Numbered from the stretch's first letter, positions 7,466-16,953 are shown. The stretch: DNA of 34,531 nt from [Eubacterium] saphenum (GCA_004554555.1 SFLN01000005.1:1-34531); one strand, 5' to 3'. Made by a program: numbers and translations. Notes: generated by a model not told the origin, from the letters alone.

Positions 7466-8302
7466 ATGACTTTAGATATCAGATATGCTAATCACCCCGA
7501 TGATTCAAAGCATTACGATACGGAAACCCTGCGTAAGCACTACCTCATCGACAAGGTTTTCGTTAAGGACGAAATCGCGCTTACCTATTCTCACCAGGAC
7601 AGAATGATTGCAGGCGGCGCAATGCCTGTTGACAAGGAGCTTGCGCTCGGTTCCACAAAGGAACTCGGCACGGAGTACTTCCTCGAGCGCCGCGAGATGG
7701 GTATCATCAACGTCGGCGGCAAGGGTACTGTTGTTCTTGACGGCACGGAGTATCCGCTTAACTTCAAGGACGGCATTTATATCGGTATGGGAACCAAGGA
7801 AATTGTCTTCAAGTCGGACGACAAGGCAAATCCTGCGAAGTTCTACATCAACTCCTGCCCCGCGCACAAGACTTATCCCACCGTTTACATCACCAAGGAT
7901 AAGGCTGTTCACCGTCCTCTCGGCTCCGACGAGAATATGAACAAGCGCGTCGTTAACCAGTACATCAACCCCGCGGTCTGCGAAAGCTGCCAGCTCGCTA
8001 TGGGTATGACGGAGCTTGCTCCCGGCAACAGCTGGAACACAATGCCCTCCCACACCCACGAAAGAAGAATGGAAGTTTACTTCTATTTCGAGGTTCCCGG
8101 CGACAACATCGTGTTCCACATGATGGGTCAGCCTAAGGAAACCCGCCACATCATTCTTCACAACGAACAGGCGGTTATCTCGCCCTCGTGGTCTATCCAC
8201 TCCGGCACCGCTACCTCCAACTACACCTTCATTTGGGGTATGTGCGGCGAAAACCAGACCTACGACGATATGGACAATATTGGCAATCTCGACCTCAAAT
8301 AA
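7466..8302 (+). CDS. kduI: 5-dehydro-4-deoxy-D-glucuronate isomerase (KduI)
   Basis: This 278-residue cupin-fold enzyme, the same length as the E. coli protein, converts 5-keto-4-deoxyuronate (DKI), the rearranged product of GH105 and exopolygalacturonate lyases, to DKII for KduD. The zinc ligands are visible at the positions known for E. coli KduI: H196 and H198 in SHTHERR, E203 in MEVYFYF, and H245 in SWSIHSG. An AAGGAGA site precedes ATG 7466. It lies in the same direction and close behind the TIM-barrel gene. There is no sign of truncation. Confidence 0.95.
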   Translation: MTLDIRYANHPDDSKHYDTETLRKHYLIDKVFVKDEIALTYSHQDRMIAGGAMPVDKELALGSTKELGTEYFLERREMGIINVGGKGTVVLDGTEYPLNFKDGIYIGMGTKEIVFKSDDKANPAKFYINSCPAHKTYPTVYITKDKAVHRPLGSDENMNKRVVNQYINPAVCESCQLAMGMTELAPGNSWNTMPSHTHERRMEVYFYFEVPGDNIVFHMMGQPKETRHIILHNEQAVISPSWSIHSGTATSNYTFIWGMCGENQTYDDMDNIGNLDLK

Positions 8303-8350
8303 TCGCCCCGCGGTTATTGAATAGAATTTTTTTGAAAGTGGAGTACCGTT

Positions 8351-9460
8351 ATGTCATTTTTAACATTAAGAGGAATCAACAAAATCTACCCGAACGGCTT
8401 TCACGCCGTACACGATTTCAATCTGGAGATTGAAAAGGGCGAGTTTATCGTTTTCGTAGGCTCGTCGGGCTGCGGAAAATCAACCACTCTGCGTATGATC
8501 GCAGGTCTTGAAAACATCAGCAAGGGTGATTTCTTCATTAACGGCGAGAGAGTTAACGAAAAAGGTCCGCGTGAGCGCGGCGTCGCAATGGTTTTCCAGA
8601 GCTACGCCCTGTACCCCCACATGACCGTTTACGATAACCTCGCTTTCGGCTTGACGCTCCAGGGCGTTGACGACGACGTTATCGAAGAGAGAGTTTACGC
8701 AACAGCAAAAATTCTCGGTCTTACCGATTATCTTGACAGATTCCCGCGTGCGCTTTCGGGCGGTCAAAGACAGAGAGTCGCGGTTGGACGCGCAATAATC
8801 CGCAAGGTTGACATCTTCCTTATGGACGAGCCGCTTTCTAACCTGGACGCAAAACAGCGTGTTACCATGCGCTCCGAAATTACCCAAATTCACCGCCAGA
8901 CCGGCGCTACTACCATCTATGTAACCCACGACCAGACCGAGGCTATGACCATGGCCGACAGAATCGTCGTTATGAAGGACGGTTACATTCAGCAGGTTGG
9001 TACGCCTTATGACCTCTATTTCAACCCCGTTAATATGTTCGTTGCAGGCTTTATCGGCGAGCCGCCTATGAACTTCATCGAATCGAAGGTCAGAGACGGC
9101 AAGCTCAACATCAACGGCAACATCATCGACCTCTATGCAATTGCCGACAAGAGCACTGTCGACAAGTACGAGGGTGAGGAGCTCGTTCTCGGCTTCCGTC
9201 CCGAGGCTATCAAGCTCTGCAAGAACGAGGACGTTCGCAAGGCGTTCAAGATTAACTGCGCGGTTGAGCTCACCGAGCTGCTCGGCGATAACACAAACGT
9301 TTACGTCGATATCCAGGGTATTAAAACTATTCTCAAGGTTGACCCGCATGAATCTCCCGCTATTAACGAGGAGCTTCAGTTCGCTATTCCTTTCGAGAGC
9401 GTTTACCTCTTCGATAAGGCAACCGAAAAGCGCATAAAATTCCAGCTCACTGCTGAATAA
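8351..9460 (+). CDS. msmX: Sugar ABC transporter ATP-binding protein (MsmX/UgpC type)
   Basis: This 369-residue CUT1-type nucleotide-binding subunit has Walker A GSSGCGKST (37-45), Q83 of the Q loop, signature LSGGQ (135-139), Walker B IFLMDE (155-160) and switch H193 (VTHD). Residues from about 235 to the end form the OB/TOBE regulatory domain typical of MalK/UgpC/MsmX. No permease or binding-protein gene lies beside it. In Gram-positive bacteria one MsmX ATPase commonly powers several sugar importers, so it may serve the importer at 31542-34531, which has no ATPase within the window, as well as others. That pairing is an inference. The start ATG 8351 has a GTGGAG site 7 bases upstream. It follows kduI by 48 bases. 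Confidence 0.9.
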   Translation: MSFLTLRGINKIYPNGFHAVHDFNLEIEKGEFIVFVGSSGCGKSTTLRMIAGLENISKGDFFINGERVNEKGPRERGVAMVFQSYALYPHMTVYDNLAFGLTLQGVDDDVIEERVYATAKILGLTDYLDRFPRALSGGQRQRVAVGRAIIRKVDIFLMDEPLSNLDAKQRVTMRSEITQIHRQTGATTIYVTHDQTEAMTMADRIVVMKDGYIQQVGTPYDLYFNPVNMFVAGFIGEPPMNFIESKVRDGKLNINGNIIDLYAIADKSTVDKYEGEELVLGFRPEAIKLCKNEDVRKAFKINCAVELTELLGDNTNVYVDIQGIKTILKVDPHESPAINEELQFAIPFESVYLFDKATEKRIKFQLTAE

Positions 9461-9480
9461 AAACAGAAAAAGGCAATAGA

Positions 9481-10881
9481 ATGGCAGAAAACATAAACAT
9501 AAGCGAAAAAGACCGTAAGCGGCGGGAGTTTATCCTCACGGGAAACCCCATGGCGGTTGTCCTCAAGATTACTCTCCCGCTTATGGCAATGAGCGCTTTT
9601 ACCTACCTAAGCGGAATTATCGATACCATTGTCGTTTCTCAAAGCGATAACAACGCGCTTTCGTCGGTTGTTATGATTTCCCAGATTAAGAACCTGTTCA
9701 CGGCTCTCGGCGGAGGTTTTTCAACCGGAAGCTCCATCATCGTGTCAAGGCTTATCGGACGCGGCGAGTACGAAAAGGCGAAAAAAGTTGCCAACACCAC
9801 TACGACGCTGTTTTTCCTCTCGGCTTTGGGGATAATAGCAGTGTTGGAGGTATTTGCGAGCGGTATTCTTCACATCGCAGGTCTTACCGAGGAACTTATA
9901 AATCTCGGTTTGGGCTATTTCCGCGTTCAGATTATCTCAATCGGCGTTTCGATGTTCAACTCGGTTTTCCTCGGGTTGGAAAAGGCAAGAGGCGCTACTG
10001 TGAATATCCTGTTCGTCAATATTATGTCGATGTCCATCAAGCTCGCGTGCACGGTTATCTTCGTGAGTATGCTGAATCTTGGCACAACGATGGTTGCGGG
10101 CGCAACGCTTTTGGCGGATATCTCGGTTTCGGTATACGCAGCGGTTAATCTTATCAGAAAAAATTTCCTGTTTCACTATTCCCCCAAAAACACGATGTTT
10201 ACAAAGGACTACTTCAAGCCGCTTTGTTCACTGTCTATTCCCGTGTTTTTGGGAAAATTTGTTTTTTCGATGGGCAAGGTTTTGGTCAACTCCATGGCGA
10301 TGACCTACGGCGATGAAGCCCCCGGCGCGCTCGGCGTTTCCAACAACATCAGCGGAAGCGTCACCAGCATCACAAACTGCACCGAGGACGCGGAATCGTC
10401 TGTCGTGAGCTACAACCTGAGCGAAAAGCACTATTCGCGTATGATTAAGCTGTTTTTCTGCACGCTCACCGTTAACCTTGTGCTGTCAACAATCGGGTTC
10501 ATTTTGCTCACCGTTTTCGGAGAACCGCTTTCCGCGTTCTTTGCAAACGGCAGTCCCGAAAAAGCTCAGCTTATCAACAAAATCTTCTCCTACGAGAGAA
10601 TCGGCATAATCGCGCTCGGCGTCAATTCCGCAGTAAACGGTCTGATTTATGGAATCGGCTGGACAAAGCTTTCGATGGTGTGCAACCTGTCGCGGCTTTT
10701 CGTGTTCAGAATCCCGACTATGCTGATTATGATAAACTGTTTCCCCGAAATCGGCGCGGAGAGCCTCGGTATCGCGATGCTTATCTCAAACGTCGGTATC
10801 GGATTAATGTCGGTGGTTATAGGCATTGTCTGCCTTATCAATATCAAAAATCACAAAACCAAAGATAATGTAAAGTTGTGA
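9481..10881 (+). CDS. MATE-family efflux transporter
   Basis: This is a 466-residue membrane protein with about twelve hydrophobic helices in two homologous halves. The opening GNPMAVVLKITLPLMAMSAFTYLSGIID (near 21-48) and SQIKNLFTALGGGFSTGSSIIVSRLIGRG (near 72-100) are typical MatE-domain blocks. A second-half counterpart starts near 238 (CSLSIPVFLGKFVFSMGKVLVNSMA). MATE proteins export cationic drugs or metabolites using H+ or Na+. Its position 20 bases after the ATPase and 10 bases before uxaB places it inside the hexuronate block, which is unusual and suggests a catabolism-linked export role, though this cannot be tested here. Confidence 0.88.
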   Translation: MAENINISEKDRKRREFILTGNPMAVVLKITLPLMAMSAFTYLSGIIDTIVVSQSDNNALSSVVMISQIKNLFTALGGGFSTGSSIIVSRLIGRGEYEKAKKVANTTTTLFFLSALGIIAVLEVFASGILHIAGLTEELINLGLGYFRVQIISIGVSMFNSVFLGLEKARGATVNILFVNIMSMSIKLACTVIFVSMLNLGTTMVAGATLLADISVSVYAAVNLIRKNFLFHYSPKNTMFTKDYFKPLCSLSIPVFLGKFVFSMGKVLVNSMAMTYGDEAPGALGVSNNISGSVTSITNCTEDAESSVVSYNLSEKHYSRMIKLFFCTLTVNLVLSTIGFILLTVFGEPLSAFFANGSPEKAQLINKIFSYERIGIIALGVNSAVNGLIYGIGWTKLSMVCNLSRLFVFRIPTMLIMINCFPEIGAESLGIAMLISNVGIGLMSVVIGIVCLINIKNHKTKDNVKL

Positions 10882-10891
10882 GGTAACAAAA

Positions 10892-12328
10892 ATGAAAGAC
10901 CTTAACAGAAGCACTTTTGAAGCGGTTGACAGACCTGTGAAAATCCTCCAGTTCGGCGAGGGTAACTTTCTCAGAGCGTTTGTTGACTGGATTTTGCAGA
11001 ACTTGAACGACGCAGGCGTTATCAACGCGGACGTTGCCGTTGTTCAGCCGATGCCTATGGGCAGAGTTGCCGACCTCGAAAAACAGGGCGGTCTTTACAC
11101 GCTTTGCCTCGAGGGTATCGACAAGGGTGAAAAGGTTCAGAGCAAGCGTATTATCGACGTCCTCAAGGACTTCATCAACCCGTTTGAGCAGTACGACAAG
11201 TTCCTCAATTACGCTAAGAGCGAGGACCTCGAAATCGTTATTTCCAACACAACCGAGGCGGGTATCGCTCTCGATGAATCGGATACCGATTTCACGAAGT
11301 GCCCGAAGAGCTTCCCCGGCAAGCTCCTCGCGTTCCTTAAAACAAGATACGACCACTTCAACGGCGACGCGACAAAGGGCTTGGCTATCATTCCCTGCGA
11401 GCTTATCGACCACAACGGTGACGAGCTCAAGCGCGTTATGAACGAGCTTGCCAAGATTAAGGGTATGGACGCAGCGTTCATCGACTGGATGAACAACGCT
11501 TGCCACTACACCAGCACCCTCGTTGACCGCATCGTTCCCGGTTACCCGAGAGATAACGCCGCGCAGATTTGCGAGGAAATGGGCTATCAGGACAACAATA
11601 TCGTAAAGGGCGAGATTTTCCACCTCTGGGTTCTCCAGAAGGAGCCGTTTGTTCAGGAGAAGCTCCCCGCGGACAAGTCCGGTCTGAACGTAATCTTCGC
11701 GGACGATATCACGCCTTACAAGCAGCGCAAGGTTAAAATTCTGAACGGTACTCACACCGCTATCGTTCCCGTGGCTTATATGGCGGGAATTGACACGGTT
11801 CGCGAGTCTGTCGAGGACGCGGACGTTGGACGTTTCGCCGCTGAGCTCATCAACGACGAAATCAAGCCCACTATCGACCTTCCGAAGGACCAGATGGACG
11901 CTTTCGCAAACAGCGTTGTCGAGCGCTTCAAGAACCCGTTTATCCGTCACGAGCTGATGAGCATTGCCCTCAACTCCACCACGAAGTTCAGAACTCGTCT
12001 GCTTCCCACCTACAACGACTATCGCAAGAAGTTCGGCAAGTCACCGAAGCACATTCTGTTCTCGCTGGCTTCGCTTACTGTTTTCTATCGCGGAAAGCGC
12101 GGCGATGAGGATATCAAGCTCGCCGATGACCAGAAGTTCCTCGATTTCTGGAAAGAGGTTTGGGCAATCTCCGATTACAGCGCGATGGCGAAGAAAGTTC
12201 TCGGAGCGGCTGACGTTTGGGAGCAAAATCTCGACGAGGACGACAACGCAGCGCTTGTTGCCGGCTACATTGAGAGCATCGTGAAGAACGGCGAAAGAGC
12301 GGCTCTTAAAGCTTTTCTGGGAGAATAA
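10892..12328 (+). CDS. uxaB: Tagaturonate reductase (altronate oxidoreductase)
   Basis: This 478-residue member of the long-chain mannitol dehydrogenase family reduces D-tagaturonate to D-altronate with NADH. The N-terminal dinucleotide-binding segment ILQFGEGNFLRAFVDW (about 18-33) and the catalytic block KVKILNGTHTAIVP (about 278-291) are characteristic. UxuB (fructuronate reductase) is a close alternative. UxaB is preferred because uxaA and uxaC follow directly and no uxuA is present. The ribosome site GTGAGG overlaps the stop of the MATE gene, and the uxaA start comes one base after the uxaB stop. Confidence 0.92.
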   Translation: MKDLNRSTFEAVDRPVKILQFGEGNFLRAFVDWILQNLNDAGVINADVAVVQPMPMGRVADLEKQGGLYTLCLEGIDKGEKVQSKRIIDVLKDFINPFEQYDKFLNYAKSEDLEIVISNTTEAGIALDESDTDFTKCPKSFPGKLLAFLKTRYDHFNGDATKGLAIIPCELIDHNGDELKRVMNELAKIKGMDAAFIDWMNNACHYTSTLVDRIVPGYPRDNAAQICEEMGYQDNNIVKGEIFHLWVLQKEPFVQEKLPADKSGLNVIFADDITPYKQRKVKILNGTHTAIVPVAYMAGIDTVRESVEDADVGRFAAELINDEIKPTIDLPKDQMDAFANSVVERFKNPFIRHELMSIALNSTTKFRTRLLPTYNDYRKKFGKSPKHILFSLASLTVFYRGKRGDEDIKLADDQKFLDFWKEVWAISDYSAMAKKVLGAADVWEQNLDEDDNAALVAGYIESIVKNGERAALKAFLGE

Positions 12329-12329
12329 T

Positions 12330-13808
12330 ATGAAGAATACGATTGTAATTTCCCCGCTTGATTCCGTGGCGGTTGCGCTTGTTCCTCTCAAAAAGGGCGA
12401 GGAGCACGAGGGCGTGACGCTCATCGAGGATATCGAAAAGGGACACAAATTCGCTTTGAAGCCCATAAAAACGGGTGAAAAGGTGATTAAATACGGCGAG
12501 GTTATCGGTCGTGCAACCCGCGATATCGCTGTCGGCGAGCACGTTCACAGCCACAATATGGCGACAAATCTCGAGGGTACTCTCGAATACTCCTTCAACA
12601 AGAAGGAGATTTCGCCCGCCGAGAGCAAAACTGCGCCGAAGGTTATGGTTTATGAGCGCAAGAACGGCGATATCGGCATAAGAAACGAGCTTTGGGTTAT
12701 CCCGACCGTTGGCTGTGTGAACGCGCAGGCGCGTGTTATCGTCGATACTTTTAATAAAAAGCACCCCGAGCTTCAGGGCGTGGACGGCGTGTTCACCTAC
12801 ACCCACCCCTACGGCTGCTCGCAAATCGGCGAGGACCACGAGCGCACCCGCACCATTCTTCAAAGAATGGTGAAGCACCCGAACGCAGGCGGCGTGCTCG
12901 TTCTCGGACTTGGCTGCGAGAACAACCGTATGGACGTTTTCAAGGAAACGCTCGGCGACTACAATGAGGAGCGCACCGAATTTTTGATTGCGCAGGACGT
13001 TGAGGACGAAATCGCTGAGGGTGTTGCCGCGCTCGAACGGCTCTACGAAAAGGCTAAAAACGACAAGCGCGTTGAAAAGGATATGAGCTGCCTCAAGGTT
13101 GGTCTGAAGTGCGGCGGCTCGGACGGTTTGTCCGGAATTACCGCAAACCCGCTTGTTGGACGCTTCTCCGACTTTATGGCGGCTATCGGCGGCACGTCCG
13201 TCCTCACCGAGGTTCCCGAGATGTTCGGCGCCGAGCAGCTCCTCATGGACAGAGCTAAGGACGAGCAGACGTTTGACAAGATTGTTAAGCTGGTTAACGG
13301 TTTCAAGGAGTACTATCAGAAGCACGACCAGCCCGTTTACGAAAACCCCTCGCCCGGAAACAAGGCGGGCGGTATCACAACGCTCGAGGACAAGTCCCTT
13401 GGCTGCACGCAGAAATCCGGTTCGAGAGAGGTCTGCGACGTGCTTTTTGACGGAGATAAGCTCACCGCGCACGGCTTGAATCTGCTCAATGGTCCGGGCA
13501 ACGATATGGTTGCCGTAACAAATCTCGCTTCGGCGGGCTGCCACATCGTCCTCTTCACCACGGGCCGCGGCACTCCGTTTGGCGGCTTTGTTCCGACAAT
13601 TAAGATTTCCACAAACTCCGACCTTGCCGCACGCAAGAAGAACTGGATTGATTTCAACGCGGGTACTATTGTCACGGGCGATTCGTTTGAGCAGAAGCTT
13701 GACGAGCTGATTAAACTCGTTGCGGACACCGCAAGCGGCAAGCTCACGGTCAACGAGCGCTATAATTCGCGTGAAATCGCGATTTTCAAGACGGGTGTAA
13801 CACTCTAA
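12330..13808 (+). CDS. uxaA: Altronate dehydratase
   Basis: This 492-residue iron-dependent enzyme dehydrates D-altronate to KDG, where this branch meets the KduD branch. The N-terminal SAF domain (about 1-95) includes VGEHVHSHNMATNLEG. The larger UxaA C-terminal domain contains ERKNGDIGIRNELW, HPYGCSQIGEDHERT, LGLGCENN, GLKCGGSDGLSGITANP and TTGRGTPFGGF, with several conserved cysteines likely to hold the metal centre. Length and domain order are those of E. coli UxaA. Its ribosome site (GGGAG, near 12319-12323) lies inside the end of uxaB, so the two are probably translationally coupled. Confidence 0.95.
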   Translation: MKNTIVISPLDSVAVALVPLKKGEEHEGVTLIEDIEKGHKFALKPIKTGEKVIKYGEVIGRATRDIAVGEHVHSHNMATNLEGTLEYSFNKKEISPAESKTAPKVMVYERKNGDIGIRNELWVIPTVGCVNAQARVIVDTFNKKHPELQGVDGVFTYTHPYGCSQIGEDHERTRTILQRMVKHPNAGGVLVLGLGCENNRMDVFKETLGDYNEERTEFLIAQDVEDEIAEGVAALERLYEKAKNDKRVEKDMSCLKVGLKCGGSDGLSGITANPLVGRFSDFMAAIGGTSVLTEVPEMFGAEQLLMDRAKDEQTFDKIVKLVNGFKEYYQKHDQPVYENPSPGNKAGGITTLEDKSLGCTQKSGSREVCDVLFDGDKLTAHGLNLLNGPGNDMVAVTNLASAGCHIVLFTTGRGTPFGGFVPTIKISTNSDLAARKKNWIDFNAGTIVTGDSFEQKLDELIKLVADTASGKLTVNERYNSREIAIFKTGVTL

Positions 13809-13836
13809 TTTCTGTAAATTAACAGGAGATAAGATT

Positions 13837-15231
13837 ATGAAGAAATTTATGGACGAGGATTTTGTCCTCAAAAATGAAACGGCGAAAACCCTTTACCACA
13901 AGTACGCGAAGGATATGCCGATTTTCGACTATCACTGCCATCTGCCCATTCAGGAAATCTACGAGGACAGAAAGTTCGCGAATATCACCGAGTGCTGGCT
14001 CGGCGGCGACCACTACAAGTGGCGTTTGATGCGCGAGCTAGGCGTTGACGAGAGCTACATCACCGGCGACAAGGACGACTATGAGAAGTTTTTGAAGTAC
14101 GCCGAGGTTATGCCCTACGCAATCGGCAACCCCATTTTCCACTGGACTCACCTCGAGCTTCAGCGCTATTTCGGCATCAACGAGGTTCTCTCGCCCAAGA
14201 CCGCGAAGGAAATCTTCGACAAGTGCAACGAGAAGCTCCAGACGCTCACCGCGCGCAAGCTGATTACTATGAGCAACGTCAAGAAGATTTTCACAACCGA
14301 TGACCCGATTGACGATTTGCACTTCCACAAGCTCCTCAAAGAGGACAAGAGCTTTGATGTTGAGGTTGCGCCCGCGTTCCGCCCCGACAAGGTAGTGAAC
14401 ATCGAGCTTCCCACATACGTTCCTTATATCGCAAAGCTTGCGGACGCTGCTGATGTCAAGATTGACGGCATCGACAGCCTTTGCGAGGCGCTCACCAAGA
14501 GAATTGAGTATTTCGACAGCGTTGGCTGCGTTTGCTCCGACCACGCGCTCGACGTTGTTATGTTCGCGCCCGCTACAAAGGAGCAGGTTGACAAGATTGT
14601 CAAGAAGGCGCTTTCCGGCGACGACCTCACTCAGCAGGAAATCGAGCAGTACAAGGGCTACGTTCTTGTTCACCTCGGCAAGCAGTACGCGCGTCTGCAC
14701 TGGGTTCAGCAGTACCACATCGGCGCGCTTCGCAACAACTCGGCGCGTTATATGAGAGAGCTTGGTCCGGACACCGGCTTTGACGCAATCGAGGACCAGA
14801 CCTTCGCGAAGAAGCTCTCGATGCTCATGGACACGCTCGACAGCACGAACGAGCTCCCCAAGACCATTCTGTACTGCCTCAACCCGCGCGACAACGAGGT
14901 TCTCGCAACCATCAGAAACTGCTTCCAGCAGGCGGGTACGGTTGGCAAAATCCAGTTTGGTTCGGCTTGGTGGTTCAATGACCAGAAGGACGGTATGGAA
15001 AAGCAGCTTATGGCGCTCTCGCAGCTCGGCTTGCTCAGCAAGTTCGTGGGAATGCTCACCGACAGCCGTAGCTTCCTCTCCTACACCCGTCACGAGTACT
15101 TCAGAAGAATTGTCTGCAATATGCTCGGCGAGCTTATCGAAGAGGGCGAATACCCGAACGAGGTTGAGTTTGTCGGAACAATTGTTCAGGACATCTGCTA
15201 CAATAACGCGGTAAAGTACTTCACCAAGTAA
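13837..15231 (+). CDS. uxaC: Glucuronate/galacturonate isomerase
   Basis: This 464-residue amidohydrolase-superfamily isomerase (E. coli 470 residues) converts D-galacturonate to D-tagaturonate and D-glucuronate to D-fructuronate. The N-terminal metal motif FDYHCHLP (about 29-36), WLGGDHYKWRLMR, FTTDDP and the C-terminal SAWWFNDQ and SYTRHEYFRR blocks are diagnostic. CAGGAGA lies 10 bases before ATG 13837. It is the last gene of the rightward block and ends just before a terminator, so the gene order uxaB-uxaA-uxaC completes the galacturonate branch supplied by LplD. Confidence 0.95.
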   Translation: MKKFMDEDFVLKNETAKTLYHKYAKDMPIFDYHCHLPIQEIYEDRKFANITECWLGGDHYKWRLMRELGVDESYITGDKDDYEKFLKYAEVMPYAIGNPIFHWTHLELQRYFGINEVLSPKTAKEIFDKCNEKLQTLTARKLITMSNVKKIFTTDDPIDDLHFHKLLKEDKSFDVEVAPAFRPDKVVNIELPTYVPYIAKLADAADVKIDGIDSLCEALTKRIEYFDSVGCVCSDHALDVVMFAPATKEQVDKIVKKALSGDDLTQQEIEQYKGYVLVHLGKQYARLHWVQQYHIGALRNNSARYMRELGPDTGFDAIEDQTFAKKLSMLMDTLDSTNELPKTILYCLNPRDNEVLATIRNCFQQAGTVGKIQFGSAWWFNDQKDGMEKQLMALSQLGLLSKFVGMLTDSRSFLSYTRHEYFRRIVCNMLGELIEEGEYPNEVEFVGTIVQDICYNNAVKYFTK

Positions 15232-15240
15232 ATTATTCAA

Positions 15241-15281
15241 AAAATTCGCCGTCGGGCTGGTTGGCTCGGCGGTGTTTTTTT
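15241..15281. terminator. Probable bidirectional rho-independent terminator
   Basis: An inverted repeat CGCCG (15247-15251) / CGGCG (15267-15271) is followed by seven T residues (15275-15281) on the + strand. On the other side it is flanked by A-rich sequence, which reads as a T-run on the - strand. It lies between the convergent genes uxaC and ptsI and could end transcription from both sides. The stem is short with a 15-base loop, so strength is uncertain. Confidence 0.55.
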
Positions 15282-15309
15282 GTGCTATTTTGCAAGTTTT
15301 GGTCAAGTG

Positions 15310-16953
15310 TTATTCATCTCGCTTGCTCAAATCAATACTCCTGACTTTTTCTCTCACCTTGAGAACAAAGCTCGGTGAAACGGAAAGCTCGTCGATACCC
15401 ATTCTGAGAAATGTTTCGGTAAGCTCGGTATCCGCGCCGAGTTCGCCGCAAATTCCAATCCAGGCGCCGTGCTTGTGGGCGTTTTGCGCAGCCATTTCAA
15501 TCAGCCGCAGTATCGCTTCGTGATGCGTATCGCAGAAGTTTTCGATGTTGGGATTCTGCCTGTCGCAGGCAAGCGTGTACTGCGTCAAATCGTTTGTTCC
15601 TACGCTGAAAAAGTCAACGAGCGGCGCGAGTTTGTCGCTTATTATCGCCGCCGCGGGAGTTTCAATCATTATTCCAAGTTCAACGTTCTCCGAGAATTTT
15701 ATACCGTCTTTTGCAAGCTCCTCGCGCACTCCCTTGCAGATTTCCAGTATTTGTTCAACCTCAGAAACGCTCGTTATCATCGGGAACATTATCCCGAGAT
15801 TTCCGTAAACCGACGCTCGGTACAGCGCACGGAGCTGCGTTTTGAAGATTTCGGGGCGCGTGAGGCAAATTCGGATTGCGCGATAGCCGAGCGCGGGGTT
15901 TTCCTCCTTGTCCAGCTTGAAATAATCCGCCTTTTTGTCCGCGCCGATGTCCAGCGTTCTGATGACAACCTTTTTGCCCGACATTCCCTCCAGCACCTTT
16001 TTATAAGCGGCGAACTGCTGCTCCTCGGTCGGATAGTCGGAGTTCTCGAGGTACAAAAACTCGCTTCGGAAAAGTCCGATTCCGCCCGCGTCGCTGAGGA
16101 GAACCGCGCCGATGTTCTCAACGCTGCCGATGTTGGCGAAAATGTCGATTTTCGTGCCGTCGAGCGTGACGTTTTCCTTGCCCTTCAGCTCTTGCAGCAG
16201 CCGTTTTTTCTCCTCATCGGCACGCTGCTTTTCCAGCAGTTTGGCAACGGTTTCTTCATCGGGTTCAAGGAAAATTTCGCCCGTGTAGCCGTCCACGCCC
16301 GCGTTCATTCCGTCCCTAATTGCCGCGAGAAACTCATCGCCCGCGCCGATTATCGCGGGAATATTCATATTCCGCGCGAGGATTGCCGTGTGCGAATTTG
16401 ACGAGCCGTGTGCCGTGACGAACGCGAGAACGCGCTCCTTGTCAAGCGACACCGTTTCGCTCGGCGCGAGGTCATCGGCGCAGATTATCACCTTGTCGGC
16501 GGTTTGCGCGCTCTCGCTTGTTGACTCGGAGAGGTTCGCGATAAGCCGGTTTGAGATATCGCGTACGTCCGCCGCGCGCGCCTGCATATACGCGTCGTCC
16601 ATTGCCGAGAACATCGCCACGAAATTGTCGGAGGTTACGGCTACCGCGTACTCCGCGTTTACCTTCTGCGTGTCGATAATGCTTTCAATCGACTCGTTGT
16701 AATCGTCGTCCTCGAGCATCATCTGATGAATTTCAAAAATCTGCGCGTTTGTTTCGCCAACCTCGCGCAGCGCCTTGTCGTGAATTTCACCAAGCTGCGC
16801 GAGAGCCTTTTCCTTTGCCGCTTCAACGCGCTTTTTCTCAGCCTCGCAGTCCTCGATATGTTCACGCCTTACGGCAATTTCGGCGCGTGTGAACACCGAA
16901 ATTTTCCCCACGGCAACCGCTCCGTAAACGCCTTTTCCTTTAAATTCGGTCAT
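15310..16953 (-). CDS. ptsI: Phosphotransferase system Enzyme I (phosphoenolpyruvate-protein phosphotransferase)
   Basis: This 547-residue Enzyme I takes phosphate from phosphoenolpyruvate and passes it to HPr for PTS sugar uptake. The start is the ATG at 16953, with AGGAGG upstream; the frame is open further upstream, but that extension lies inside fruK and has no ribosome site. H188 in SSNSHTAILARN is the phosphorylated histidine (E. coli H189). FRSEFLYLE, RTLDIGADK, ENPALGYRAIR, VGTNDLTQYTLACDR and the C502 loop GICGELGAD build the PEP-binding barrel. The phospho-histidine block reads AHGSSNSHTA rather than the more usual GGRTSHSA type, but the His and its local frame are kept. It follows fruK by 20 bases. 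No HPr gene or PTS permease is visible nearby. Confidence 0.93.
   Translation of the reverse strand: MTEFKGKGVYGAVAVGKISVFTRAEIAVRREHIEDCEAEKKRVEAAKEKALAQLGEIHDKALREVGETNAQIFEIHQMMLEDDDYNESIESIIDTQKVNAEYAVAVTSDNFVAMFSAMDDAYMQARAADVRDISNRLIANLSESTSESAQTADKVIICADDLAPSETVSLDKERVLAFVTAHGSSNSHTAILARNMNIPAIIGAGDEFLAAIRDGMNAGVDGYTGEIFLEPDEETVAKLLEKQRADEEKKRLLQELKGKENVTLDGTKIDIFANIGSVENIGAVLLSDAGGIGLFRSEFLYLENSDYPTEEQQFAAYKKVLEGMSGKKVVIRTLDIGADKKADYFKLDKEENPALGYRAIRICLTRPEIFKTQLRALYRASVYGNLGIMFPMITSVSEVEQILEICKGVREELAKDGIKFSENVELGIMIETPAAAIISDKLAPLVDFFSVGTNDLTQYTLACDRQNPNIENFCDTHHEAILRLIEMAAQNAHKHGAWIGICGELGADTELTETFLRMGIDELSVSPSFVLKVREKVRSIDLSKRDE

Noticed and set aside
12306..13871. Long open frame on the - strand across uxaA (over 500 codons)
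   Set aside because: It mirrors uxaA in the antisense direction, has Leu/Val/Glu-rich composition typical of a shadow frame, no motif and no ribosome site. uxaA itself is unmistakable.
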